Shown: positions 34,528 to 43,674, counted from the stretch's first letter. The stretch: 64,000 nt of DNA from Nitrospira sp. (GCA_018242665.1 JAFEBL010000015.1:1-64000); one strand, 5' to 3'. Numbers and translations are program-made. The notes: generated by a model from the sequence alone, not told the origin.

Positions 34528-34851
34528 TCACCTCCTGCTGCCTGCCCGCCGCGTGCGTCCGGGCATCACCTTCGCGACCGTCTGTTCCACGCTGCCGATG
34601 ACTTTCCCCAATACAGTTCCGATGGCCCGTCCGACCTGACGTGCGTTTCGTGTCGATGCCGTGACGGTGGTTCGTTTCCTTGCCAAAGTCGATTTGCCCT
34701 TGCCGGTACGCTGAGTGCTTCGTGCCGAATCCGTGACCTGCTTTCGTTCGATGATCCGCGGCATCGGATCGATGGGATCGCCTGAACGTCTTCGCTTTGC
34801 CGGCGTCTGTGTTGTTCGCTTACGAGGTTGCGTTGTTGTCTTCCGTGTCAT
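34528..34851 (-). CDS. Small basic, Arg/Lys/Thr-rich protein
   Basis: 107 residues with about a third Arg plus Lys and many Thr, e.g. TRKTTTQPRKRTTQT at the start and PGRTRRAGSRR at the end; a hydrophobic patch VGRAIGTVLGKVIGSVEQTVAKV (about 72-95, amphipathic) separates them. Histone H1-like composition suggests nucleic-acid binding, but no domain is recognised. Strong ribosome site (AGAGGAGGGCTC then ATG). The CTAG-box at 34973 lies upstream. Confidence 0.6.
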   Translation of the reverse strand: MTRKTTTQPRKRTTQTPAKRRRSGDPIDPMPRIIERKQVTDSARSTQRTGKGKSTLARKRTTVTASTRNARQVGRAIGTVLGKVIGSVEQTVAKVMPGRTRRAGSRR

Positions 34852-34972
34852 GAGCCCTCCTCTTGTGCAATGTGAGCCCCTCAGTCCCGTATAGGTTGCG
34901 CGAGCGAGACGAACGTCCGCTGTGCTAAGGACACCTTATCGGCTCTGAATGTCGCGTCGTACTGGCGAATGT

Positions 34973-34990
34973 CCTAGTTTTTCCGTGGGG
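34973..34990 (-). promoter_or_regulatory. CTAG-box-like element upstream of the basic protein
   Basis: On the minus strand CCCCACGGAAAAACTAGG. The right half fits, and CGGAAAAACTAG is shared with the site at 7162. 122 bases before the basic protein start. It shares the 304-base gap 34852-35155 with the site at 35059; nothing else is seen in that gap. Confidence 0.4.
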
Positions 34991-35058
34991 CACGATCCAC
35001 GATGCCGGCAAAATGCTTTCATTCGACTGACCTCTGGCTTCATGCCTCGAGCCGTCGA

Positions 35059-35076
35059 GCTAGGGGTTTCACTAGG
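35059..35076 (+). promoter_or_regulatory. CTAG-box upstream of the outer-membrane protein gene
   Basis: GCTAGGGGTTTCACTAGG followed by GGGG. Almost identical to the site before the third hybrid kinase (ACTAGGGGTTTCACTAGT at 55044). Ends 80 bases before the gene. Confidence 0.6.
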
Positions 35077-35155
35077 GGGCAGCCAGTCCGCAACTGTTTT
35101 ATAAGGGAACAGTACCCAGCCTCTACGTACAGTCGCATAGAAGGAAAGCGGCCAC

Positions 35156-36478
35156 GTGAGTGTAGCGGGGAAGGGCCGGCGAACGGCTGTGATCATCCTG
35201 TCTGTCATCGTTATTGTCGTGAGTTGCCACATCACCTTTTCCGATCGAGCGGCAGGAGAAGCTCGGGCGGAACAACCGACGCCCATTGCCGGGGAGGAAT
35301 TCCGCACGACCCTGTTCGGGGAAGAGATTTATGTACCGCCCCGTGATCGACGCAACGTCACAGCCATCAGCTTCGGCATTCAAGCCATTCCGAATGGCCC
35401 GAGCCAGATGGAAGTCCTGCCGTTCGGGGCCCTGTATCTCTGGAGAAATTGGGATGACGATAATCGCCGGCTCCGGGGCACGTTTTCCGGGGTGGTGAAC
35501 GATGTCGATTACACCATCGGCTTGCGAGACTATCCGAATTGGTCGCTGTTGTTTACCTGGGACAATTTTATTCTGCCGATGGGGCGGTCTGAATATGTGC
35601 AGGGACAGCGCCAACGGGGGACAGAACTCGAATGGAGCTATGCGTTTGCCGGGGCGGGGGTGGGATATCGCGTGCCGGTGCATCCCTTCCGGCAGGACAG
35701 CGCCGTCAATGTCTCCGTGACCTATGAGGCCGGATACCGATGGTTTAAGGGCACTGGGCATACGGCCTCAGCCTATGGTGTCCCGAAAGATACGTATGAA
35801 GGCCGCATTCATTTCCGCATCCGTGCGGACGCCTTGAAGCGCAACTTGATGGAACTGCCGCACGAAGGCATCACGATGGGCGGAGATCTGTTGCACGGCC
35901 ATCGCGCCAAGTGGGATCAGTGGGGCGGTGCCCCGTTCGATACGCCGGATTTCAAAAAGGAACGAACCTATCTGCAGGCGAGTGCCTACATGTTGCTGGC
36001 GACGGGCCTTCCATTCGTGGAAAGCGACAAACACCGCCTGCTGACGAGCGTGCATGCCGGAATCGGTAAGGATTTGGACCGGTTTTCTGCTTTCCGGTTG
36101 CCGGGGAGGCCCACGGGCTATGAATGGGAGGCGATCTCGCTGCCCATGATCCACGGCGTGGCGTTTAATGAACTGTTCCCCACGCGCTACGCAGTGGCAA
36201 ATCTGCAGTACCGCTACGAGGCCTTGTTCTTTTTGTATCCATACGTCGAGGCCACCTGGGGGCTCGTCGAGCGCCCGGTGTTCACCACCAGTACCGCGGT
36301 GAAGCAGATTACGGATTCCATGCCGGCGTTGGGGGGAGGGCTGGTGACGGGAGCTCCCTGGAAATCTCAGGTGGAGCTGAACTACACCTACAACTTCGGC
36401 ATCTATCGCGATCCCGGAGGCGCACCACCGACCAAGGGAGGCCACGGCCTTATCGTGTTCTGGTCCAAACAACTATAA
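35156..36478 (+). CDS. Putative outer-membrane beta-barrel protein
   Basis: 440 residues from a GTG with AAGGAAAG upstream. An N-terminal hydrophobic signal (about 10-30) precedes a chain of alternating aromatic and polar residues typical of beta-barrels (e.g. LPFGALYLWRNWDD, YRYEALFFLYPYVEATWG) and a terminal strand ending in FWSKQL with hydrophobic alternation. Large barrel of perhaps 14-16 strands. Domain family not identified. First gene right of the gap with CTAG boxes. Confidence 0.65.
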   Translation: MSVAGKGRRTAVIILSVIVIVVSCHITFSDRAAGEARAEQPTPIAGEEFRTTLFGEEIYVPPRDRRNVTAISFGIQAIPNGPSQMEVLPFGALYLWRNWDDDNRRLRGTFSGVVNDVDYTIGLRDYPNWSLLFTWDNFILPMGRSEYVQGQRQRGTELEWSYAFAGAGVGYRVPVHPFRQDSAVNVSVTYEAGYRWFKGTGHTASAYGVPKDTYEGRIHFRIRADALKRNLMELPHEGITMGGDLLHGHRAKWDQWGGAPFDTPDFKKERTYLQASAYMLLATGLPFVESDKHRLLTSVHAGIGKDLDRFSAFRLPGRPTGYEWEAISLPMIHGVAFNELFPTRYAVANLQYRYEALFFLYPYVEATWGLVERPVFTTSTAVKQITDSMPALGGGLVTGAPWKSQVELNYTYNFGIYRDPGGAPPTKGGHGLIVFWSKQL

Positions 36479-36565
36479 CGGGAGCCGCCTCTCGCTATCA
36501 TAGGGAGACAGTGGTAGGATTTTCTATCGCTCTGCTCACATTCTCCTCTAGCCTGGAGCAATGCC

Positions 36566-37249
36566 ATGAAACCCAGAGTCCTGATCGCTGATGACCATAC
36601 ACTCGTGGCGGAAGGCATCGAACGATTGCTGGAGCGCGAGTGCGATCTGTGTGGAAGGGTCGCGGACGGACGCGCGCTCGTGCAGGCGGTCGAGCGTGAC
36701 AAGCCCGACATCGCGCTGGTGGACATCGCCCTTCCGCTCCTCAACGGATTGGATGCCTGTCGGCAGATCAAAAAAGTCGCACCGGATGTGAAATTGCTCG
36801 TCCTCACCATGCACGGCGAACAATACTTCGTCACAGAGGCCTTTCGTGCCGGGGTCTCGGGCTATGTGCTCAAGCAATCGGTGGCGGAGGAACTGGTCTT
36901 CGCCGTCAAGGAAGTGCTGAAGGGACGGATGTACGTCTCCCCCAGCGTCGCTGAAAATCTCGTAGATCAGGCGCTCCACCCCAGCGCAGAACAGCCATCT
37001 GCCGAGGCGGCCTCACACGACGGCCTGAGCGTCCGCCAGAGAGAAGTGCTGCAACTGATCGCGGAGGGTCAGTCGACGAAAGAGATCGCCTCGACCTTGA
37101 ACGTCTCGATCAAGACGGTGGAGTTCCACAAGACGCGGATCATGAAACAGCTCGGGGTACACAGTACGGCGGAATTGACCAAGCATGCGATCGCGATCGG
37201 CTTGATTGCGATGCCTCAGCAACCCACGGTTCCCGCGCCGAGGGTGTAG
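36566..37249 (+). CDS. NarL/FixJ-type response regulator (first)
   Basis: 227 residues. Receiver (1-120): acidic pair in LIADDHTLVAEG, acceptor Asp in IALVDIALPLLNG (about 54), Lys in GYVLKQS (about 105). LuxR-type helix-turn-helix at 150-210: LSVRQREVLQLIAEGQSTKEIASTLNVSIKTVEFHKTRIM (split). It binds DNA as a dimer after phosphorylation. It converges with a paralogue, 3 bases apart. No kinase gene adjoins; the hybrid kinases at 46.7-55 kb are plausible partners. No CTAG box was found directly upstream. Confidence 0.93.
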   Translation: MKPRVLIADDHTLVAEGIERLLERECDLCGRVADGRALVQAVERDKPDIALVDIALPLLNGLDACRQIKKVAPDVKLLVLTMHGEQYFVTEAFRAGVSGYVLKQSVAEELVFAVKEVLKGRMYVSPSVAENLVDQALHPSAEQPSAEAASHDGLSVRQREVLQLIAEGQSTKEIASTLNVSIKTVEFHKTRIMKQLGVHSTAELTKHAIAIGLIAMPQQPTVPAPRV

Positions 37250-37252
37250 TCT

Positions 37253-37909
37253 TCAGGAGTGCGGCTCGTCGAGCGTCGTGAGACCTTGGGACAGGGCGAA
37301 GCGGGTGAGTTCAGCCGTGGTGTGAATACCTAATCTGCGGGTGATATTGCCTTTGTGAAACTCCACGGCTTTTGCTGACACCTTGAGCTCCGCCGCAATT
37401 TCTTTCGTGGAGAACCCCTTCGTCAGCAGTTGCAACACTTCCTGCTGGCGCGGCGTTAGTTTGGATGAGAATCCCTCCGGTTTGACCCAGGGCGTTTCGA
37501 TGGCGTCCTGCACTTCCAGAGACAGTTGCGGAGAAATGTAGCGACGATTCTTCAATGCTGCGGCCAATGCCGACAGGAGTTCGGTCGAAGCTGATTGTTT
37601 CAACACATACCCTACCGCGCCCAGATCGAACGCCTGTGAGATATAGAACGGCTCGCTCATCATGGTCACGAAGATCAGTTTGGTCTGCGGCAGCGCGGCC
37701 TTCAGTTGTCTGGTCACTTCCAGCCCACTCAAGTTGGGCATGGAAATATCCAGGAGAATGATGTCGGGAGCCAACGCAGGCGCAATCCGCAGCAACTCCT
37801 CACCGTTCAATGCAGAGCCGACCACTTCATAGTCCGGCTCCAACAATTGCCGATAGGCTTCGAGGACGATGCTGTGGTCGTCGGCAATGACGAGACGCGC
37901 TTTCGGCAC
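37253..37909 (-). CDS. NarL/FixJ-type response regulator (second)
   Basis: 218 residues from a GTG with AGGAGG five bases upstream. Receiver with VIADDHSIVLEAYR, acceptor Asp in IILLDISMPNLSG (about 53), and Lys in GYVLKQSAS; LuxR-type helix-turn-helix at about 145-205 (LTPRQQEVLQLLTKGFSTKEIAAELKVSAKAVEFHKGNI, split). Closely related to the convergent neighbour, so they arose by duplication. A CTAG box (38017-38034) lies 108 bases upstream, which would fit autoregulation. Confidence 0.93.
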   Translation of the reverse strand: MPKARLVIADDHSIVLEAYRQLLEPDYEVVGSALNGEELLRIAPALAPDIILLDISMPNLSGLEVTRQLKAALPQTKLIFVTMMSEPFYISQAFDLGAVGYVLKQSASTELLSALAAALKNRRYISPQLSLEVQDAIETPWVKPEGFSSKLTPRQQEVLQLLTKGFSTKEIAAELKVSAKAVEFHKGNITRRLGIHTTAELTRFALSQGLTTLDEPHS

Positions 37910-38016
37910 AGATTCCTCCTTCGTGCTTCACTCCAGCATATCAGGGTCCGCCTGAACAATGACAGTCGCTCTTCACTTCCTCGTCGTCATGTAGCATAGC
38001 CCATCGGTCCAGTGTT

Positions 38017-38034
38017 CCTAGGGAATCCCCTCAT
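38017..38034 (-). promoter_or_regulatory. CTAG-box upstream of the second NarL-type regulator
   Basis: On the minus strand ATGAGGGGATTCCCTAGG, sharing GGGGATTCCCTAG with the site at 49678. It faces the regulator gene, about 108 bases from its GTG. Confidence 0.55.
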
Positions 38035-38041
38035 TGTTTCC

Positions 38042-38059
38042 GCAAGGGCATCGCCTAGT
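38042..38059 (+). promoter_or_regulatory. CTAG-box upstream of the SOD gene
   Basis: GCAAGGGCATCGCCTAGT followed by GGG, facing the SOD gene. A further right half, TCACTAGGGG, sits at 38089-38098, nearer the start. So the 239-base gap between the regulator and SOD holds three CTAG-type elements. Confidence 0.5.
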
Positions 38060-38148
38060 GGGATAGGGGTGGCAACCGTTGTACGTTGTCACTAGGGGCG
38101 TCCTTTGCGCAGCCTCTCCACTAATAGTCGCGAATGAAGGAGACCAGT

Positions 38149-38784
38149 ATGAATCAACCCGAGCTCTATCGCGTCAAATCCTACGATCTCTTTGGCTTGG
38201 CCGGCATCTCCGACAACACCCTCAGCCTGCACTTCGGCCTCTACGAAGGCTATGTGAAGGCCGCCAATGCACTCCGCGCTCAGCTCGATGACATTCGCCG
38301 CGACGGCAAGGTCGATCAGGAAGAAATGCCTGCCTATTCCGAGCTCACCAGACGGCTGGGCTTCGAATACAACGGTATGGTGCTCCATGAATATTATTTT
38401 GGCAACCTGCGGCGTGGCGGTGGTGATCGTCCTGCGCCGGATTCGGCCTTCGGACGGGCGATCGCCAGAACATTCGGAGACTTTGAGCGATGGCAGGCGG
38501 ATTTTTGCAGTGTCGGGATGTTGCGCGGAGTGGGATGGGCCGTTTGCAATGTCGACCCGTCGAGCGGATTGGTCTCTAATCATTGGATCACGCTGCATGA
38601 ACATGGCAATGTCGCTGGTTTTCAACCGGTGCTGGTCATGGATGTCTGGGAACATGCCTATTTGCTGGACTATAAGCCCAGCGAGCGGAAGCAGTACATC
38701 GATTCATTCTTCCAGAATATCGCGTGGACTGCGGTGGAAGACCGCATGCAGGCGGGGCTGTCGCCGGCGATGGCCCATCGATGA
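38149..38784 (+). CDS. sodB: Fe/Mn-family superoxide dismutase
   Basis: 211 residues from the ATG at 38149 (AAGGAG seven bases upstream); an ATG at 38134 is less likely. Metal ligands are in place: His28 (LSLHFGLYEGYV), His80 (LHEYYFGNL), Asp165 and His169 (MDVWEHAYLLDY). It dismutates superoxide to hydrogen peroxide and oxygen. No signal peptide, so cytosolic. The GLYEGYVKAAN and NLRRGGG features deviate from classical SodB, so iron versus manganese use cannot be called. Heads an apparent operon with the Pro-rich and CBS genes. Confidence 0.88.
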   Translation: MNQPELYRVKSYDLFGLAGISDNTLSLHFGLYEGYVKAANALRAQLDDIRRDGKVDQEEMPAYSELTRRLGFEYNGMVLHEYYFGNLRRGGGDRPAPDSAFGRAIARTFGDFERWQADFCSVGMLRGVGWAVCNVDPSSGLVSNHWITLHEHGNVAGFQPVLVMDVWEHAYLLDYKPSERKQYIDSFFQNIAWTAVEDRMQAGLSPAMAHR

Positions 38785-38796
38785 AGGAGTGACACG

Positions 38797-39381
38797 ATGA
38801 GCAGATGTATGTCTACGACGTTCCCCCAGCCATCGCCTCCTGATCCGGAGCCACTTCCTGACCCGGCGCCGGGGCCGTTTCCGCCTGAACCGTTTCCTCC
38901 GCCTGTTCCTCCGCGGCCGACCAAGCCGCCGATTCCGCAGCTTCAACCGGCGAAGCCTGCGGCACGGCCGTCGCCGATGGAGCGGTCGACATGCCGCGGC
39001 CTGGCGACGTGGAACTGGCGCAAATGGCGATTCGATTTCGGCGGACGACGGGTTCGGGTTGGTCGATCGACAAGGAGGATCTCTATGGATGCGTCACGCA
39101 AGGCCGATCTTATTCGTCCGTGGATTGATCCGGAGGAGCGGGTGACGGTGGATTTTGAGAATGAGCGTGGGTTGAACGGGGAAGTCGTCGAATGTGACGA
39201 CCAAACCGTGACGGTATTGCTGGAGACGGCATTTCCTCACTATCGCCAGCATATCACGCTACCACTCAGCATGATTTCGATCGGCGAAGACAAGGGGCAC
39301 TATACGAGAAACCCCGAGAAACCATTGCGGTATGAGCGACTTCGCCTCGTGGTACATGAGGATCGGCCGCAATTGGCCTGA
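38797..39381 (+). CDS. Pro-rich protein with C-terminal small domain
   Basis: 194 residues, 12 bases behind SOD, with AAGGAG before the ATG. About 45 N-terminal residues are Pro-dense (PQPSPPDPEPLPDPAPGP), then a basic section, then a folded-looking part from about residue 97 (VTVDFENERGLNGEVVECDD ... HYRQHITLPLSMISIG). Residue 97 is itself an ATG (39085) with AAGGAGG seven bases upstream, so the C-terminal 98 residues may also be made alone, or two genes may have merged. Family not recognised. Confidence 0.55.
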   Translation: MSRCMSTTFPQPSPPDPEPLPDPAPGPFPPEPFPPPVPPRPTKPPIPQLQPAKPAARPSPMERSTCRGLATWNWRKWRFDFGGRRVRVGRSTRRISMDASRKADLIRPWIDPEERVTVDFENERGLNGEVVECDDQTVTVLLETAFPHYRQHITLPLSMISIGEDKGHYTRNPEKPLRYERLRLVVHEDRPQLA

Positions 39382-39398
39382 TTACAAGGAGAACGGCT

Positions 39399-39884
39399 GT
39401 GACCGACAGACGTGGTCCTTCAGATCCGCGAGCCGCGGGTTCCACTCACTCTCGACGACCCGCTGCCGGAATTTATCTGGAGTCGACCCGCAAGGAACAA
39501 TTGAGCCTGTTGCCGGGTGACGGGATGCAGGTCAAGGACGTGATGACGTCCAAGGTCACGACTGCGACCCCACGGACCAGTCTCACGGAAGCGGCCGGCC
39601 TGATGAAAAAGCTGGATGTGCCGGTGGTGGTTGTCTACGACGGAGGGCGATTGAAGGGAATGCTCACGGAGCGTGACCTCGGACTGAGCCCGCCGATCCG
39701 AAACGCTCCGCCACATGCCGCAATCGAACGATATATGAATACGGCGATTCCCTCCTGTTTTGATGACGACCTCGTCAGAGATGCCGTGCATGTCATGCGC
39801 ACGTCCAAGTTGGAATGGCTGCCCGTGCTGGATCGTCGGCATCGCCTCGTCGGGGTGCTGTCCCTGTATGCAGCTGAACGCTAA
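39399..39884 (+). CDS. CBS-domain protein
   Basis: 161 residues from a GTG with AAGGAG upstream. Two CBS motifs form one Bateman module: VKDVMTSKVTTATPRTSLTEAAGLMKKLDVPVVVVYDGGRLKGMLTERDL (about 46-95, split) and YMNTAIPSCFDDDLVRDAVHVMR ... LPVLDRRHRLVGVLSL. Such stand-alone proteins bind adenine nucleotides and act as energy or stress sensors. The N-terminal 40 residues are basic and disordered. Last gene of the SOD group. Confidence 0.88.
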   Translation: MTDRRGPSDPRAAGSTHSRRPAAGIYLESTRKEQLSLLPGDGMQVKDVMTSKVTTATPRTSLTEAAGLMKKLDVPVVVVYDGGRLKGMLTERDLGLSPPIRNAPPHAAIERYMNTAIPSCFDDDLVRDAVHVMRTSKLEWLPVLDRRHRLVGVLSLYAAER

Positions 39885-39909
39885 CTCGCAAGGGCCTTGC
39901 GCCGCCACG

Positions 39910-39927
39910 TCCAGGGACCTCCCTAGT
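39910..39927 (+). promoter_or_regulatory. CTAG-box upstream of the ferritin-like gene region
   Basis: TCCAGGGACCTCCCTAGT; the right half fits fully. It lies in the 368-base gap 39885-40252, which also holds a doubtful 60-codon frame (40009-40191). It could serve that frame or the ferritin-like gene 326 bases downstream. Confidence 0.45.
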
Positions 39928-40008
39928 CCTCACCTCTGGACCCCTCGCCTAAGGTAAAGCCAGCAACAGCCGGTACTGGCATCGAACCGAGCGCCGAAAA
40001 GAGGACGT

Positions 40009-40191
40009 ATGCAGATTGCGCAGCCAGCGACGATTTCTTCCGGAGTTCTCCTCACCATGGCCGTCTGTGCCTTGGCGGTGAGGAGGCAATCCATACAGAA
40101 GCGCTCTCGAGTCACTGATTCCGGCGAGGAGGCTGAGGCGTTGGGCTGTGAATCGGCCTGGCCGCATCTTCGAACCGATTGCCGGCCCTGA
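40009..40191 (+). CDS. Possible small membrane protein
   Basis: 60 codons from an ATG with AAAGAGGA just upstream. One hydrophobic stretch (about 8-24, ISSGVLLTMAVCALAV) is followed by a charged tail. No known family. It occupies an otherwise empty gap behind a CTAG box. Could be chance. Confidence 0.3.
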   Translation: MQIAQPATISSGVLLTMAVCALAVRRQSIQKRSRVTDSGEEAEALGCESAWPHLRTDCRP

Positions 40192-40252
40192 GCGAGCCTG
40201 CGTGGCTAAAGGCATGGTCAACTTCATGTACGAACTATGAAAGGAGTTCCGT

Positions 40253-40792
40253 ATGAGCCGTAGCAAAGACCAATCATCCTTTGTGCAGGATATCCAGGCC
40301 ATCAGAGAGCGTGCCCGTCAACACATCGAAGACGGTGCGCAGACGTCGGACTACCGTGCCGACCGTGACACCGTGCTGCGGTTGTTGAATGAGGCGTTGG
40401 CGACGGAAATCGTCTGCGTCCTGCGATACCGGCGGCATTACTTCATGGCGGAAGGCATGAATGCGGAAAGCGTGAAGGCCGAGTTCCTCACCCATGCTGG
40501 AGAGGAACAAGAACATGCGGACCAACTGGCCGGGCGTATTGTGCAATTAGGAGGGGAACCCAACCTGTCGCCTACCGGGCTGATGGAGCGAAGCCACAGC
40601 GAGTATGTGGAAGGACATGATCTTGAAGACATGATCAAGGAAGATCTCGTGGCCGAACGGATCGCGATTGAAAGTTACCGGGATATGATTGCGTTCGTCG
40701 GCAGCGACGATCCCACCACGCGGCGCCTGTTGGAGGAAATCCTCGCGAAGGAGGAAGAACATGCCGAAGATCTGGTCAGCTTGTTGAAATGA
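40253..40792 (+). CDS. Ferritin-like/bacterioferritin-type protein
   Basis: 179 residues with AAAGGAG before the ATG. Four-helix ferritin-like bundle with di-iron ligands: Glu in [22 protein letters not shown] (about 45-64), E-x-x-H in [17 protein letters not shown] (about 80-95), Glu in [14 protein letters not shown] (about 131-144) and E-x-x-H in [11 protein letters not shown] (about 163-173). Bacterioferritin and Dps-like proteins oxidise and store iron and remove peroxide. Fits the oxidative-stress setting with SOD. Confidence 0.87.
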   Translation: MSRSKDQSSFVQDIQAIRERARQHIEDGAQTSDYRADRDTVLRLLNEALATEIVCVLRYRRHYFMAEGMNAESVKAEFLTHAGEEQEHADQLAGRIVQLGGEPNLSPTGLMERSHSEYVEGHDLEDMIKEDLVAERIAIESYRDMIAFVGSDDPTTRRLLEEILAKEEEHAEDLVSLLK

Positions 40793-40856
40793 GCGCAGAC
40801 TTGAATATTCGGGGGCAGGGCATGATGGAGATGCGCGAGATCAACGAGGAGATCGC

Positions 40857-42995
40857 ATGAAGGTCTGGCCAGGCCGACCCTATCCGCTGGGAGCCACGTG
40901 GGATGGGGAAGGGGTGAACTTCTCCCTGTTTTCCGAAAATGCGACGTCGGTGGAGCTTTGCCTGTTCGATGGCCCGGACGCGTCCAAGGAATCCCACCGG
41001 ATTCGCTTGGAGGAACGGACCAATCAGACCTGGCATGTGTACCTGCCGGAAGGGCGCCCTGGCCTCCATTACGGGTTTCGAGTGGATGGTCCCTACGATC
41101 CGCCGGCCGGACACCGGTTCAATCCGGCGAAGCTGTTGATCGACCCCTATGCCAAATCCATCACCGATACGATTCGTTTGTCTGATCGCATGTTTGGCTA
41201 CCGGTTGGGAGATGCCGAGGGAGACCTCATACGTGATGACCGCGACAATGCGGAGGACATGCCGAAATGCGTGGTGGTTGATCAAGCCTTTAGCTGGGGC
41301 AGCGATCATCTCCTCCGTACGCCCTGGTCGAAAACGGTCATCTATGAAGTGCACGTCAAGGGATTCACCGCCCGCCACCCGCAGGTGCCGGAACATTTGC
41401 GCGGCACCTATGCCGGATTGTCCACGCCGGCAGTCATTGAATATCTCCAAGGGCTCGGCGTGACGGCTGTCGAACTCCTGCCGGTGCATCATGCGGTGCA
41501 AGACAAACATCTGACGGATCAGGGACTGACCAACTACTGGGGGTACAACACCATTGGCTTTTTCGCCCCGGACATGCGCTACGCCGCTTCACCTGTGCGC
41601 GGGCGGCATGTGCGGGAATTTAAGACCATGGTGAAGACCCTCCACAGTGCCGGCATCGAAGTGATTCTGGATGTGGTGTATAACCATACGGCCGAAGGCA
41701 ACCATCTCGGGCCGACGCTGTCGTTTCGCGGCATCGACAACGCGGCCTACTACCGGCTGATGGCGGACGACCCTCGCTACTACATGGACTACACCGGCTG
41801 TGGGAACAGTCTCAATGTGCGCCATCCTCGGACGTTGCAACTGATCATGGACAGCCTGCGTTATTGGGTGCTCGACATGCATGTGGACGGGTTCCGGTTT
41901 GACCTGGCGTCGACGTTAGCCAGGGAGCTGCATGAAGTCGATCGGCTGAGCGCGTTTTTCGACATCATTCACCAAGATCCGATTCTCTCCCAGGTCAAGT
42001 TGATCGCGGAACCCTGGGACCTCGGCGCCGGTGGCTATCAGGTCGGCAATTTCCCCGTGGGATGGGCGGAATGGAACGGCAAGTATCGCGATGTGATTCG
42101 CCGTTACTGGAAAGGGGACGGCGGGCAAGTTGCCGAGTTGGCCTATCGCCTGTCCGGCAGCAGCGATCTGTATGAGACCAGCGGGAGACGCCCGTTCGCC
42201 AGCATCAACTTCATCACGGCGCACGACGGATTCAGCCTCCAGGATTTGGTCTCCTACAACGAAAAACATAACGACGCGAACGGGGAAGGCAATCAAGACG
42301 GCCACAACGACAACCTCAGCTGGAATTGCGGTGTGGAGGGGCCGACGGACGATCCCGCGATTTTGGATCTGCGTCTCCGACAGAAACGGAACATGCTGAC
42401 CACACTGTTATTGTCCCAGGGCGTTCCCATGTTGTGCGGAGGAGACGAGATCGGACGGACTCAACAGGGCAACAACAATGCCTATTGCCAGGACAACGAA
42501 CTGAGCTGGCACGACTGGAATTTGACGGCTGAACATCGAGTCCTGCTTGGATTCGTGCGCCAGTTGATCGCCTTGCGCCAACAGCATCCGGTCTTCCGCC
42601 GCCGCCGGTTTTTTCAGGGCCGGCAAATTCATGGGTCGGAAATCAAAGATATCGTCTGGCTGCGACCTGACGGTCGTGAGATGGATGAAGCGGATTGGAG
42701 CCAGGGGTATCTGCGCGCCCTGGGAATCGTCCTGGCCGGGGATGCCATCGAGGAAACCGACGGACGCGGCAATCGCATTCTCGACGACACCTTTCTGCTG
42801 CTCCTGAATGCGCACCATGAAGCGATTCCGTTCTTGTTGCCTACCTCCGATGGGAATGCTCGCTGGAGTGTCGTGCTGGATACCCACGTGGGAGGCATCG
42901 CGCAACCGGCCTCCACGGTCATGAGCGGGGAACCGTTCACCATCGAACCACGTTCCATGGCGCTCCTCTGTCGCCACTCCTCCGCTGCCTCATAG
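40857..42995 (+). CDS. glgX: Glycogen debranching enzyme
   Basis: 712 residues, GH13 with an N-terminal CBM48 (about 10-100, [22 protein letters not shown]). Catalytic motifs: [10 protein letters not shown] (about 275-284), nucleophile [10 protein letters not shown] (about 343-352), acid/base LIAEPWDLG (about 382-390), transition-state Asp in [10 protein letters not shown] (about 452-461). It removes short limit-dextrin branches from glycogen. GAGGAG ribosome site. A 12-codon open frame (40822-40860) with ATGA overlap precedes it and may couple translation. Confidence 0.95.
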   Translation: MKVWPGRPYPLGATWDGEGVNFSLFSENATSVELCLFDGPDASKESHRIRLEERTNQTWHVYLPEGRPGLHYGFRVDGPYDPPAGHRFNPAKLLIDPYAKSITDTIRLSDRMFGYRLGDAEGDLIRDDRDNAEDMPKCVVVDQAFSWGSDHLLRTPWSKTVIYEVHVKGFTARHPQVPEHLRGTYAGLSTPAVIEYLQGLGVTAVELLPVHHAVQDKHLTDQGLTNYWGYNTIGFFAPDMRYAASPVRGRHVREFKTMVKTLHSAGIEVILDVVYNHTAEGNHLGPTLSFRGIDNAAYYRLMADDPRYYMDYTGCGNSLNVRHPRTLQLIMDSLRYWVLDMHVDGFRFDLASTLARELHEVDRLSAFFDIIHQDPILSQVKLIAEPWDLGAGGYQVGNFPVGWAEWNGKYRDVIRRYWKGDGGQVAELAYRLSGSSDLYETSGRRPFASINFITAHDGFSLQDLVSYNEKHNDANGEGNQDGHNDNLSWNCGVEGPTDDPAILDLRLRQKRNMLTTLLLSQGVPMLCGGDEIGRTQQGNNNAYCQDNELSWHDWNLTAEHRVLLGFVRQLIALRQQHPVFRRRRFFQGRQIHGSEIKDIVWLRPDGREMDEADWSQGYLRALGIVLAGDAIEETDGRGNRILDDTFLLLLNAHHEAIPFLLPTSDGNARWSVVLDTHVGGIAQPASTVMSGEPFTIEPRSMALLCRHSSAAS

Positions 42996-43118
42996 CCGTG
43001 CGCTCTGCCATGCTGTCTTCTCCACCTGATCTGTCGGACTCACCACGTTTCGTGCCGACCTACCGATCGGAGACTGCTCAAAATCCCGGAGAGTACGTAG
43101 TATCTGAATTGAGGCGAC

Positions 43119-43136
43119 AGGTACGCCAAAACTAGG
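43119..43136 (+). promoter_or_regulatory. CTAG-box-like element upstream of the CsbD operon
   Basis: AGGTACGCCAAAACTAGG followed by GATA. Right half plus CGCCAAAACTAG, as at 34973 and 7162. 65 bases before the first gene of the operon; the rest of the 206-base gap after glgX shows nothing clear. Confidence 0.45.
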
Positions 43137-43201
43137 GATATGTCCAGGCGTGCCAAGAGCGACCGAGGAGTATACGTAATGTAGACAAGCGGGAGGGTGA
43201 C

Positions 43202-43438
43202 ATGAAACTCCGCAAGCCTGATGGGATTAAAGCCAAGGTTGTCGTCACGGTTGGTGATGGAGACCAGGGGGACAGCACCGTCGTGCTCTACCGAGGAGGT
43301 AAGACCGGCTTGGCGTTCCGATCTCCGGTGCATCGGCTGTTGCTAGACAACACCCGAATGCGACGGGCGGAGGATGCCACGAGTTCCGGGGCTTCCGCAT
43401 CCGCGGCGAAACCATTTCAACAGGGAGGTTCTCAATGA
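43202..43438 (+). CDS. Small hypothetical protein coupled to CsbD
   Basis: 78 residues with GGGAGG before the ATG. Its stop overlaps the start of the CsbD gene in an ATGA (43435-43438), a typical translational coupling that supports it as a real gene. Short beta-rich start (KAKVVVTVGDGD) and a low-complexity tail. No family recognised. Confidence 0.55.
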   Translation: MKLRKPDGIKAKVVVTVGDGDQGDSTVVLYRGGKTGLAFRSPVHRLLLDNTRMRRAEDATSSGASASAAKPFQQGGSQ

Positions 43439-43674
43439 ACACCGATCAATTCAAAGGCAAATGGGTGCAGTTCAAAGGGGAAGTCAAGAAGCAATGGGGA
43501 AAATTCACGGACGATGATCTCATGCAGATAGAAGGCGACTACGACAAGTTTGTCGGCCGTGTGCAAGAGCGCTATGGCGAGAAGAAAGACGAGGTGGTGC
43601 GATGGGCCGACGATTGGTATCGCAGACAGGGACAATCCACGACCCCGCCGCGGGAAGCTCGGCAGTCCCGTTAA
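43435..43674 (+). CDS. CsbD-family stress protein, cytosolic
   Basis: 79 residues. FKGKWVQFKGEVKKQWGKFTDDDLMQIEGDYDKFVGRVQERYG is the CsbD-like domain covering most of the protein (about 6-48, split). CsbD proteins are small, charged and induced by general stress; molecular role unknown. AGGGAGG ribosome site. Second gene of a run ending with DUF1328. Confidence 0.9.
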   Translation: MNTDQFKGKWVQFKGEVKKQWGKFTDDDLMQIEGDYDKFVGRVQERYGEKKDEVVRWADDWYRRQGQSTTPPREARQSR

